A stretch of 6,144 nt of DNA from CBCXVS01 sp965178525 (lineage in GTDB: Bacteria > Tectomicrobia > Entotheonellia > Entotheonellales > Entotheonellaceae): NCBI GenBank assembly GCA_965178525.1, contig CBCXVS010000373.1:1-6144 (forward strand), given 5' to 3'. The position numbers were made by a program, and so were the translations under genes. The notes under the pieces are model-generated. The model was not told the DNA's origin, ran no database searches, and worked only from the letters and a program-made list of their open reading frames with translations. Below, piece after piece: positions 1 to 5,475 of the stretch (the first letter of the stretch is position 1; every line of letters starts with the position of its first letter).

Positions 1-639
1 TTCGTCGAGTTCTGAGGCAATAAAGGCTTTGACGGCGACCTGGCGCTTTGGCTGGGTGCTATGAGCCCTATAGATGATCGAGAACTTCCCGGACGCGATC
101 TCCTCTTCAATCTCGTATTTCGTGCCGAGCTGCTTCTGGACCTCAGCAAACAGAGCGTTTCGGCGATTCTGGCTCACGGGAGACGAGGTCGCGAACGCTT
201 CGACGATCTCGGCACAGATCTTGCGAATCGTTTCTTTCCTATCCCCCTCGCTCATCTTGTTCAGCGGCTGCTCCGGATTGCAGCATGCCTGAATCTCGGA
301 CAGGTCGGTGTACTGATAGAGGCTTGCTGAGACCGGCACCCAGCGAATCGTGACGCCTCCTCGCTTCGCCGAGGCCAAGAAGCTGCGTAGCTCGACTCGG
401 GTGATAAACTCGGACCTGAGGAACTGATCTGTCACCAGCAGTAGCCCGACTCGGGCTCGCTCCAGAGCTTTGTGGATCTCGTCTTCCCAGTTGTCTCCTT
501 TAGGGATCTTTTCGTCACTCCAAACCTGGATTAAGCCCCGGTCACGAGCGGGTGCGAGCATCGCTTCGAACTCGTCCTTCCACGCGCCATCTTCGTGAGC
601 GTAGCTGATGAAGATCTGGTCGCGACTCGACAGGCTCAT
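1..639 (-). CDS. TIR domain-protein kinase-like fusion, N-terminal part (runs off the left edge)
   Basis: The frame is open from an ATG at 639 to the window edge (213 codons, no stop), so the gene is partial. A GGAGG at 647-651, seven bases upstream, sets the start. Residues 8-150 read as a bacterial TIR domain: the opening strand FISYAHED (10-17), W40 and the KGDNW segment (47-51), a hydrophobic LLLV strand (66-69), and FLRSEFITRVEL (73-84), where E83 sits where TIR NADases carry the catalytic glutamate. WVPVS (100-104) and the Q117 region also match this family. From Y175 a second domain begins like a Ser/Thr protein kinase: a glycine-rich-loop-like stretch (181-192) and VAVK (201-204) with the ATP-binding lysine K204. 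The loop keeps only the middle glycine, G184; the flanking ones are A182 and S187. Bacterial TIR domains are commonly NAD-degrading immune effectors or signalling adaptors. Here the kinase-like part could sense or regulate (inference). The catalytic loop lies outside the window, so kinase activity cannot be judged. Confidence 0.85.
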   Translation of the reverse strand, partial: MSLSSRDQIFISYAHEDGAWKDEFEAMLAPARDRGLIQVWSDEKIPKGDNWEDEIHKALERARVGLLLVTDQFLRSEFITRVELRSFLASAKRGGVTIRWVPVSASLYQYTDLSEIQACCNPEQPLNKMSEGDRKETIRKICAEIVEAFATSSPVSQNRRNALFAEVQKQLGTKYEIEEEIASGKFSIIYRAHSTQPKRQVAVKAFIASELDE

Positions 640-688
640 CGGCTTACCTCCAGCGTAATGAAGGCTATACAGCTAGACTTGGACAGCA

Positions 689-718
689 AATATAGCAGGG
701 AGCGGATAGAAGATGCAA
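689..718 (-). promoter_or_regulatory. Candidate promoter for the TIR-kinase gene
   Basis: On the minus strand TATATT (689-694, five of six matches to TATAAT) lies 18 bases downstream of TTGCAT (713-718, TTG conserved). Transcription from here would give a leader of roughly 45 bases before the ATG at 639. The -35 match is weak, and read-through from the toxin-antitoxin genes upstream is an alternative. Confidence 0.3.
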
Positions 719-746
719 AGCACTTTTCACCCTGACTAGATTTTTC

Positions 747-767
747 CAATTGCCGGGAAGGCAATTG
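747..767. repeat. Perfect 8-bp inverted repeat, 5-base loop
   Basis: CAATTGCC (747-754) and GGCAATTG (760-767) are perfect inverted copies around GGGAA. The site lies between the PIN gene and the TIR-kinase gene. It could act as a terminator or processing hairpin for the toxin transcript, but no U-run follows on the minus strand (the RNA continues with GAAAAATC), so it is not a canonical intrinsic terminator. Confidence 0.5.
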
Positions 768-813
768 ACTGCAAATGCAGCGTATCCAGAAGTTGCAAAT
801 ACTTTGCAGTCAA
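765..813. repeat. Perfect 11-bp inverted repeat spanning the PIN stop codon
   Basis: TTGACTGCAAA (765-775) and TTTGCAGTCAA (803-813) are exact inverted copies separated by 27 bases. The right arm contains the TGA stop of the PIN gene. Smaller palindromic elements are nested inside: CTGCA/TGCAG at 769-780 and TGCAAA/TTTGCA at 794-808. The left arm shares 765-767 with the neighbouring 747-767 hairpin, so the two folds compete. Function is unknown; an RNA 3' structure and a DNA-binding or recombination site are both possible. Confidence 0.6.
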
Positions 814-1223
814 CTCGCAAGCTCGGGCAACAGAGACGACGGTGTGCGTGCTTGAATCGGTGCGTTGGCGTAATCCCGAATGTTACGAGTTGCAATCACT
901 TCTGCATCGCAAGCCATGGCTGCTGCTACCTGCATAGCATCCTCAAAATCATTCATCGTGAGCTGAACAGCATGCCGTAAACTGTCTGTCGTGGTTGGGG
1001 CAACGCTCGCAAACCTTGTCAGTTCAACCAGGAAGGCTTTGGTGTCGTCTTGGCCACGGCTGGGCGCTACGAGATAGTAGAAATTCGACAGCGTATGCCA
1101 GGCCACGAAAGCCGTTCCAGGGCGCTGCTCCAGTTTGTCTAACAACTCGCTAGAAGATTCGACATGTGGCATGCGGTCCAAGGCCACGTCGATAAGCACA
1201 TCCGTGTCTACGAGCACGATCAC
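810..1223 (-). CDS. PIN-domain ribonuclease toxin (VapC-like, PIN_3-type)
   Basis: A 137-residue protein of typical PIN toxin length. The N-terminus LVDTDVLID (4-12) carries the first metal-binding acid, D6, with D8 after it. The block DFEDAMQVAAA (92-102) with D92, E94 and D95, then VIATRN (109-114) and D117, is the C-terminal signature of the PIN_3 group, in which the mid-protein acid of classical VapC is often not conserved; here that region reads WHTLSNFYY (42-50). Known relatives are Mg-dependent RNases that cut RNA to stop growth and are inhibited by a partner antitoxin. The start is GTG at 1223, with AAGGA at 1231-1235 seven bases upstream. The GTG overlaps the TGA of the antitoxin gene by four bases, implying translational coupling. 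Toxin identity is well supported; the RNA target is unknown. Confidence 0.85.
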   Translation of the reverse strand: MIVLVDTDVLIDVALDRMPHVESSSELLDKLEQRPGTAFVAWHTLSNFYYLVAPSRGQDDTKAFLVELTRFASVAPTTTDSLRHAVQLTMNDFEDAMQVAAAMACDAEVIATRNIRDYANAPIQARTPSSLLPELAS

Positions 1224-1441
1224 AAATATTTCCTTGCCAAATGCTTGTACCGTTCGTCGTCACGCCCGGCAGGGCGGAATTTGCCACGCCAGCGCTGCGA
1301 AAACGTCAGATGGTCTTCAGCACTCATCTCTCGGAGCGCGGTCTCGATCAGCTGCGACAAAGAGATGCCACGCTTGCGGGCATACTGTTTCGCTTGCGGC
1401 ACCAAATCGGCATCAACGGTTATCGTGAGTTTTGTTTTCAT
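1220..1441 (-). CDS. Ribbon-helix-helix antitoxin (VapB-like, DUF6364-like)
   Basis: A 73-residue protein. The first strand KTKLTITVD (2-10) followed by two helices (about 11-23 and 27-39, with the turn RGISLSQLIE at 24-33) is a ribbon-helix-helix DNA-binding fold as a dimer. The basic tail WRGKF to KYL (51-73) resembles antitoxin tails that wrap the PIN partner. The ATG at 1441 has GGAG at 1448-1451, six bases upstream. The gene is first in the pair and overlaps the toxin by GTGA, the usual antitoxin-then-toxin order. It should neutralise the PIN protein and, with it, repress its own promoter. The paired palindromes just upstream (1454-1482) are the likely binding site. Confidence 0.85.
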   Translation of the reverse strand: MKTKLTITVDADLVPQAKQYARKRGISLSQLIETALREMSAEDHLTFSQRWRGKFRPAGRDDERYKHLARKYL

Positions 1442-1453
1442 TATGATCTCCGC

Positions 1454-1482
1454 ATACGTATTTTACCAAATAGTATACGTAT
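1454..1482. promoter_or_regulatory. Likely autoregulatory operator of the toxin-antitoxin pair
   Basis: The self-complementary octamer ATACGTAT occurs at 1454-1461 and again at 1475-1482. The copies start 21 bp apart, about two helical turns, so two ribbon-helix-helix dimers could bind on the same DNA face. The right copy overlaps the candidate -10 element. Operator function is inferred from position and symmetry. Confidence 0.55.
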
Positions 1483-1500
1483 ATCAGTAGAAACGAGCAA
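1472..1500 (-). promoter_or_regulatory. Candidate promoter of the antitoxin-toxin operon
   Basis: On the minus strand TATACT (1472-1477, five of six matches to TATAAT) lies 17 bases downstream of TTGCTC (1495-1500, TTG conserved). The -10 overlaps the right ATACGTAT palindrome, so a bound antitoxin would block polymerase. The leader would be about 25 bases. Confidence 0.45.
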
Positions 1501-1553
1501 ATTCAGCCCTCAGGCGCGACAGAGACTGTTTTGAGGCCTTGGGGACGTCCCAT

Positions 1554-1582
1554 TTGACAGTGATGTCTCTCAATGATAGAAC
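1554..1582 (+). promoter_or_regulatory. Candidate promoter of the decarboxylase-like gene
   Basis: A perfect TTGACA (1554-1559) is followed after 17 bases by TAGAAC (1577-1582, four of six matches). It lies inside the long open frame that begins at 1539, which favours the internal ATG at 1692 as the true start. The rest of 1501-1691 shows no gene I would support. Confidence 0.35.
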
Positions 1583-1691
1583 GAGCCATATGCTCTTCTC
1601 CAAAATGTCCGATACAACCGCCGGGCAACACCTTCCATGCCTGCGGGCACTGGCTGCCAGATATGGCATGATACGCACCAGGGGATCAGAC

Positions 1692-2726
1692 ATGGCACTA
1701 CAATTGACGATGGCCTTCTCCGATAATCCACGCGTCCAGCCCCTGAAGGATGGAACCGTGAAACCCCACGGAATCGACCTCAATTGTCTCACGGTCGATC
1801 CCGGCGCTCTGTTTCAGCGCAACCTGACTTACGACGAGTTCGACGTCTCAGAGATGTCCATTTCAGAGACGCTCCTGGCCCTGGAGCGGACCGATGGCAG
1901 CAAGTGGGACTGGTCCGCCCTGCCGGTGTTCTTGAGCCGAGGGCATTTCTGGGCCAATTTGCTCGTCAATACCGCCTCGGGTATCAATAGCCTGGAAGAC
2001 CTCAAGGGCAAGCACATTGGCGTGCCCGATTACGATATGACGGCCGCGTTGTGGTTTCGCATCACACTGAAGGATCTCTATGATATCGAAGCCCGGGACA
2101 ACGTCTGGTACAACGGCCGCACCAAAGCATTAAGCCATGGCGGCGCCCTAGGGCTGGATAAGACGGGGCCGGTGGGCATCACGCACCACTGGCTCACGGT
2201 GGATCAGACGATGGATGTCATGCTCGACCGGGGCGAACTCGATGCCTGTTTCCCCTTTCGCCCGGGAAGCCCGGTGACGGCTGGCAACCCGACGGTGATT
2301 GACCGGTATGGGGGCACGCCGTTTGAGGGCAACCCTCGCATCCGGCAGTTACTCGCCGACCCGCGAGACATTATTTACGAGTACTACCGGAAGACCGGAT
2401 ATTTCCATACCAACCATCACGTCATCGTGCAAAACCGCATTCTGCGGGAGCATCCGTGGGTAGCCAGGGAGCTGTTCAGCGCTTTCCAGCGCTCCAAAGA
2501 GATGGCCTATGAACGCACCCGGCAGCACCTATCGACTTATTTGTACTTCCCGGGAACCGATCTCCAGCAACAGGCCGCGATCCTGGGAGAGGATCCATAC
2601 CCGATCGGACTCCGCGCCATGGGCAAAAATATTGAACGCGCCATCCAGGGCTCTTTGGAGCAGGGCCTGATTACGAAACCGATGCGGCTCGATGATGTGT
2701 ATTTTCGCACCACGATAGACACTTGA
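1692..2726 (+). CDS. 4,5-dihydroxyphthalate decarboxylase-like protein (Pht5-like)
   Basis: A 344-residue protein, close to the usual length of this family. The start is ATG 1692 because AGGGG (1680-1684) lies seven bases upstream and family proteins begin with such a short strand (MALQLTMAFSDN) followed by the DG.V.P.GIDL block (20-30). The frame extends to 1539, but that stretch holds the candidate promoter and shows no family similarity. Recognisable blocks are FDVSEMSIS (50-58), LPVFLSR (77-83), DLKGKHIGVPDYDMTA (103-118), DVMLDRGELDACF (175-187) and HTNHHVIV (239-246). The fold is that of type 2 periplasmic binding proteins, but no signal peptide is visible, which favours a cytoplasmic enzyme over a transport receptor. 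Known Pht5 converts 4,5-dihydroxyphthalate to protocatechuate. The oxygenase and diol dehydrogenase genes next door support a pathway role. The real substrate is uncertain, because many distant relatives carry this label without assays. Confidence 0.75.
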   Translation: MALQLTMAFSDNPRVQPLKDGTVKPHGIDLNCLTVDPGALFQRNLTYDEFDVSEMSISETLLALERTDGSKWDWSALPVFLSRGHFWANLLVNTASGINSLEDLKGKHIGVPDYDMTAALWFRITLKDLYDIEARDNVWYNGRTKALSHGGALGLDKTGPVGITHHWLTVDQTMDVMLDRGELDACFPFRPGSPVTAGNPTVIDRYGGTPFEGNPRIRQLLADPRDIIYEYYRKTGYFHTNHHVIVQNRILREHPWVARELFSAFQRSKEMAYERTRQHLSTYLYFPGTDLQQQAAILGEDPYPIGLRAMGKNIERAIQGSLEQGLITKPMRLDDVYFRTTIDT

Positions 2727-2727
2727 C

Positions 2728-2760
2728 GAATGCGGAATGCGGAATGCGGAATGCGGAATG
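2728..2760. repeat. Heptamer tandem array, unit GAATGCG
   Basis: Four full copies of GAATGCG plus GAATG follow the decarboxylase-like stop codon directly, with only one base between. All visible copies are identical. Perfect short units of this kind change copy number by replication slippage. No hairpin or terminator is evident here. Confidence 0.9.
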
Positions 2761-2771
2761 AAAAAAGATGA

Positions 2772-2799
2772 AGAGCTGAGAGCTGAGAGCTGAGAGCTG
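2772..2799. repeat. Heptamer tandem array, unit AGAGCTG (minus strand AGCTCTC)
   Basis: Four perfect copies of AGAGCTG end two bases before the stop codon of the convergent dehydrogenase gene. Read on the minus strand the unit is AGCTCTC, which differs by one base from the AGCTATC unit at 4002-4041. Together with the GAATGCG array it fills almost the whole gap between the two convergent genes. Confidence 0.9.
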
Positions 2800-2800
2800 T

Positions 2801-3982
2801 TTAATCGCGGGTTGCGATCTGGTGGGAGAGAAATATTTCCTGGCGTTGCCGCGCTGATTCGAGCACGGCCAGAGATACTTCTAGATTGGCTTTGCCCCAG
2901 CGTCCGCCATGAATGGGCGGACGTTGATGGATCGCGGCGTCATAGAGTTCTTGCACGACGGCATCGCGGCCCGTATCTGTTGTGGGCAGCGGGATTTCCC
3001 GTTTTGTTTCTTCACCGTAAATGAACAGGCCATCTGCCGACTGCCGGATGTCGCCCTGGTCACAGCTGGCGATGGTCAGCCCATAGAAGGGCGGATGCGG
3101 TGCGGGCGCCGCGGGTTGCCGGGACCGTGTGCCGCCGTATTGGGCCGAGGATCGTTTCAGCGCCGCTTCGGCTTCGGCGCTTTGCAGCGTCCGCAGGCTT
3201 TCCCGGGCGCGGCCATAGGTGGATGTATTGGCCGGATGGCCTTGCTCGCCTACGCCAAAGGTCAGTTCGGTGGTGTGAAATCGATCGTAGCCGCTATAGA
3301 CCGCCGTCGCCGGGGTCCCGTCTTCGAACTCGAGATAGACGGTGTGACTGCCCTCGGTGGGGCGACGCGCGTCCCACACCCCGGTCGTGGCCCGGACACT
3401 CCGCACCAAGCCGCCGCCGAGCAGCCGTAGGATGTCAAACTGGTGTGAGCCTTGCCGAAAGGTCACTCCACCGCCCAGCCCGGTGTCCAGCTCCCCGGCG
3501 TTGCGCGGACGGTACAACCAGTCGGTGAAATACCAGTTGTGCAGCATGCGCAGCTGGCCCAGTTCCCCACTCCGGACGATGTCCCGAATCTTGCGGATCG
3601 GGGGCTCAAAGCTGTGTGAATGCCCGACGATCAGCTGCACGCCAGCACGTTCAGCCGTTTGGATGATCCGCTCGGCATCCTCAAGCGTCAGGGCCATGGG
3701 TTTTTCGAGCACGACGTGTTTGCGTTGCCGTAGGGCGGTCAGGGCATGTTCGGTGTGCAAGTGGGTTGGCGTGGCGATGTAGATGGCATCGACATGTGGG
3801 CTCTGACACAGGTCGTCGATACGCCGATGCCCCTCGGCCTGGAAATCGCGTTGGAACTGTTCTAGCGGGGCTGGGGCGACATCGGCAGCCGCGGTGATGC
3901 GGATGTGAGGATGCTTCTGCAGTGCCGGAAGCATCATGCAACCTGCAGTGCCAAGACCTGCTATGGCAACGCGTAAGATCAT
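2801..3982 (-). CDS. Gfo/Idh/MocA oxidoreductase, phthalate cis-4,5-dihydrodiol dehydrogenase-like (Pht4-like)
   Basis: A 393-residue NAD(P)-dependent dehydrogenase. The Rossmann loop GLGTAG (9-14) follows the first strand, and the EKP motif (93-95) carries the conserved catalytic-region lysine K94. The C-terminal substrate domain begins near 122. The block GGGVTFRQGSHQFD (170-183) keeps H180 but has R176 where inositol dehydrogenase-type members have aspartate. That block, together with YFTDWLYRPR (151-160) and the EGSHTVYLEFEDGT region (210-223), is what I associate with the Pht4 subgroup. Pht4 oxidises the cis-diol made by phthalate 4,5-dioxygenase to the catechol acid. The ATG at 3982 has GGAG at 3991-3994, eight bases upstream. 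It lies 96 bases downstream of the oxygenase gene on the same strand, so co-transcription is likely. A proline- and alanine-rich stretch (290-298) looks like a linker or surface loop. Family is certain, substrate inferred. Confidence 0.8.
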   Translation of the reverse strand: MILRVAIAGLGTAGCMMLPALQKHPHIRITAAADVAPAPLEQFQRDFQAEGHRRIDDLCQSPHVDAIYIATPTHLHTEHALTALRQRKHVVLEKPMALTLEDAERIIQTAERAGVQLIVGHSHSFEPPIRKIRDIVRSGELGQLRMLHNWYFTDWLYRPRNAGELDTGLGGGVTFRQGSHQFDILRLLGGGLVRSVRATTGVWDARRPTEGSHTVYLEFEDGTPATAVYSGYDRFHTTELTFGVGEQGHPANTSTYGRARESLRTLQSAEAEAALKRSSAQYGGTRSRQPAAPAPHPPFYGLTIASCDQGDIRQSADGLFIYGEETKREIPLPTTDTGRDAVVQELYDAAIHQRPPIHGGRWGKANLEVSLAVLESARQRQEIFLSHQIATRD

Positions 3983-4001
3983 CTCTCGTGCTCCACTTCT
4001 T

Positions 4002-4041
4002 AGCTATCAGCTATCAGCTATCAGCTATCAGCTATCAGCTA
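4002..4041. repeat. Heptamer tandem array, unit AGCTATC
   Basis: Five perfect copies of AGCTATC plus AGCTA lie between the oxygenase stop and the Shine-Dalgarno site of the dehydrogenase gene, so they would sit in the untranslated spacer of a shared mRNA. Each unit holds the self-complementary AGCT. The ends read TTAGCT and AGCTAA, an inverted pair that could close a weak fold. Confidence 0.9.
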
Positions 4042-4076
4042 AAACGCTGGAAGAAGAAATCTTGTATCTTCTTTCT

Positions 4077-4101
4077 AGCTAAGAGCTAAGAGCTAACAGC
4101 T
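4077..4101. repeat. Degenerate heptamer array at the 3' end of the oxygenase gene
   Basis: On the plus strand the units are AGCTAAG, AGCTAAG and AGCTAAC followed by AGCT; on the minus strand they read AGCTGTT, AGCTCTT, AGCTCTT. The array overlaps the last codons and the TAG stop of the Rieske gene. The AGCTCTT unit differs by one base from the AGCTCTC unit at 2772-2799. Confidence 0.8.
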
Positions 4102-5332
4102 CTTCATTGGCCCACGCTTCCTCAATCTGGTCGAGGAGCGCGCTATACGGCGCCTGCCCCGTGCTGAGCCGGCGGCTGCGGGCGGTCTCGATCAAATCCC
4201 ATTCCACGGGTATGTGCAGCATCCGGTTCTGTTCGGGATCGTGGAAGACGTTCATCAGCTCGCCACCTTGCTCGGCTTTGGCGATCTGCTCGCGCAGCAA
4301 GCGGCGGTACAAGATGATGCCCTGGTCCGATTCCCCGAGCTTTTCCAGGTGCCGCTGAGCGATCGGCCCTTGCGTGACCCAGGCCATCATGTCTTGCCCG
4401 AGTACAAAGTCCGTGATGAATCGTCCGTGTTCATCTTTGATCGGAATGTCATACACGGGGACGCGCTCCTGTGGCGTCCGCTCCGCGCCAGGAGGCGGGG
4501 GGTAGGCCTGGTACATGAAGTGCAGCGTGTGGGTGTCGTCCATCGGCACGCGGATCTGGTACGTCCAATTGACGCGCAGCATGTTCGGGAACACAATGGG
4601 ATGCCCGATACGCCAATCCGGATCCGCCTCGGAGCCGCCTTCCCGGACGCGCCGTTTGATAATGCCGTAGTCCAACACATCGAAACCGATCTTCGCATGA
4701 TGTGGCGTCAGCCGCGTCACAAACCCTTCGCCGCGTGCATCCCGCTTGTTCTGGTGCCGCATCATGAAGTTGTAATAGTGGCCGTGTAGCCATTCGGTAT
4801 GCACCGGGTCCAAGGAGTTCTCCATGCACTGCAGCCAGTTGCAGGGAATTTCCGTCACCCCGATATCCCGCCAGATGCCATCCATGACGAACAAGTCCCA
4901 ACGCGGTATCAAGGGCACGGGCTCCGGCCCCAGATAGGCGAAAATCAGTCCCCCTAATTCCGCCACCGGATAACCGGCAATTTTCACCCGGCACGGAAAG
5001 GTGCTGTCCGCGGGTTCGGCCGGCATCTCCGTGCACTGTCCGGTATGGTCAAACATCCAGCCGTGGTAGGGACACCGCAGGCCCTCGGCCTCAGGAATGC
5101 CATATTCCAGCGAGATGCGGCGATGCGGACACGTGTCGCCAATGAGGCCCAAGCGCTCCTGATCATCGCGGAATAACACCAGGGATTCTCCGAGAATCTT
5201 GACGCGCTTGACCGGATGCGTATCAAGTTCCGCCGTGGCGGCAACGGGTTGCCAATATCGCCGCATCAGCGTCCCCATTGGCGTGCCGGGTCCTACTCTG
5301 GTCAATCTCTCATTTTCCTGGACACTAAGCAT
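4079..5332 (-). CDS. Rieske non-heme iron oxygenase, alpha subunit (phthalate 4,5-dioxygenase-like, Pht3-like)
   Basis: A 417-residue ring-hydroxylating oxygenase. The Rieske [2Fe-2S] site is C68-P-H70-R and C87-P-Y-H90. The mononuclear iron site is in NSLDPVHTEWLH (172-183), with H178 and H183 as ligands and D175 as the bridging aspartate; D314 in GQDMMAWVTQG (312-322) is the likely third ligand. The start ATG 5332 has AAGGAG six bases upstream (5339-5344), and MLSVQENERLTRVGPGTPMG is a typical family N-terminus. The frame runs back to 5500, but a good promoter (5447-5475) lies inside that extension. Family members add both atoms of O2 to an aromatic acid to give a cis-diol, taking electrons from a reductase; none is encoded in this window. 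The dehydrogenase gene follows on the same strand. The C-terminal LALSS is encoded by heptamer repeat DNA. Family and metal sites are clear; phthalate itself as substrate is only a guess. Confidence 0.88.
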   Translation of the reverse strand: MLSVQENERLTRVGPGTPMGTLMRRYWQPVAATAELDTHPVKRVKILGESLVLFRDDQERLGLIGDTCPHRRISLEYGIPEAEGLRCPYHGWMFDHTGQCTEMPAEPADSTFPCRVKIAGYPVAELGGLIFAYLGPEPVPLIPRWDLFVMDGIWRDIGVTEIPCNWLQCMENSLDPVHTEWLHGHYYNFMMRHQNKRDARGEGFVTRLTPHHAKIGFDVLDYGIIKRRVREGGSEADPDWRIGHPIVFPNMLRVNWTYQIRVPMDDTHTLHFMYQAYPPPPGAERTPQERVPVYDIPIKDEHGRFITDFVLGQDMMAWVTQGPIAQRHLEKLGESDQGIILYRRLLREQIAKAEQGGELMNVFHDPEQNRMLHIPVEWDLIETARSRRLSTGQAPYSALLDQIEEAWANEELLALSS

Positions 5333-5374
5333 CGGCCTCTCCTTTTTGCCGGTTGAGCATAGCCGCTTGCACGA

Positions 5375-5384
5375 AGTACGTACT
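5375..5384. promoter_or_regulatory. Perfect 10-bp palindrome in the oxygenase leader
   Basis: AGTACGTACT is fully self-complementary and lies about 60 bases downstream of the predicted oxygenase transcription start. Such a site could bind a dimeric regulator as a roadblock operator. There is only one copy, so chance is not excluded. Confidence 0.25.
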
Positions 5385-5446
5385 CGGCGAGGGGAATGGG
5401 TCAGCGTCGTCTGCAGGGTTGGTGTCCGGTCCGCTGCTGACGTCCC

Positions 5447-5475
5447 ATCATACAAAAGTGCCTGAGAAAGCTCAA
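5447..5475 (-). promoter_or_regulatory. Sigma70-type promoter of the oxygenase-dehydrogenase genes
   Basis: On the minus strand TTGAGC (5470-5475, four of six matches) and TATGAT (5447-5452, five of six matches) are separated by exactly 17 bases. Transcription would begin near 5440, giving a leader of about 108 bases before the ATG at 5332. Its position rules against translation from the far upstream ATG at 5500. Confidence 0.6.

Noticed and set aside
765..813. Integron attC recombination site
   Set aside because: The inverted repeat lacks RYYYAAC and GTTRRRY core sites at its ends, and no integrase or further cassettes are visible.
1663..1676. Sigma54 promoter (TGGCAT followed by GC)
   Set aside because: The GG and GC elements are not at the required 10-bp spacing, and the site lies too close to the ATG at 1692.
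1539..1691. Upstream extension of the decarboxylase-like frame from ATG 1539
   Set aside because: No Shine-Dalgarno site precedes it, it contains the candidate TTGACA promoter, and family proteins begin at the internal ATG 1692, which has a good ribosome-binding site.
1484..1792. Minus-strand 102-residue open frame across the decarboxylase-like start
   Set aside because: No ribosome-binding site or family motif, and it overlaps the well-supported plus-strand gene and the antitoxin promoter.
2728..2799. CRISPR array or intrinsic terminator between the convergent genes
   Set aside because: The units are 7 bp and directly adjacent with no spacers, and I see no GC-rich hairpin followed by a U-run on either strand.
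2909..3528. Plus-strand open frames opposite the dehydrogenase gene
   Set aside because: Arginine- and cysteine-rich low-complexity translations typical of antisense frames in GC-rich DNA; the minus-strand Gfo/Idh protein explains the region.
4214..4789. Long plus-strand open frame opposite the oxygenase gene
   Set aside because: It is an antisense shadow of a clear Rieske gene with no recognisable domain or ribosome-binding site.
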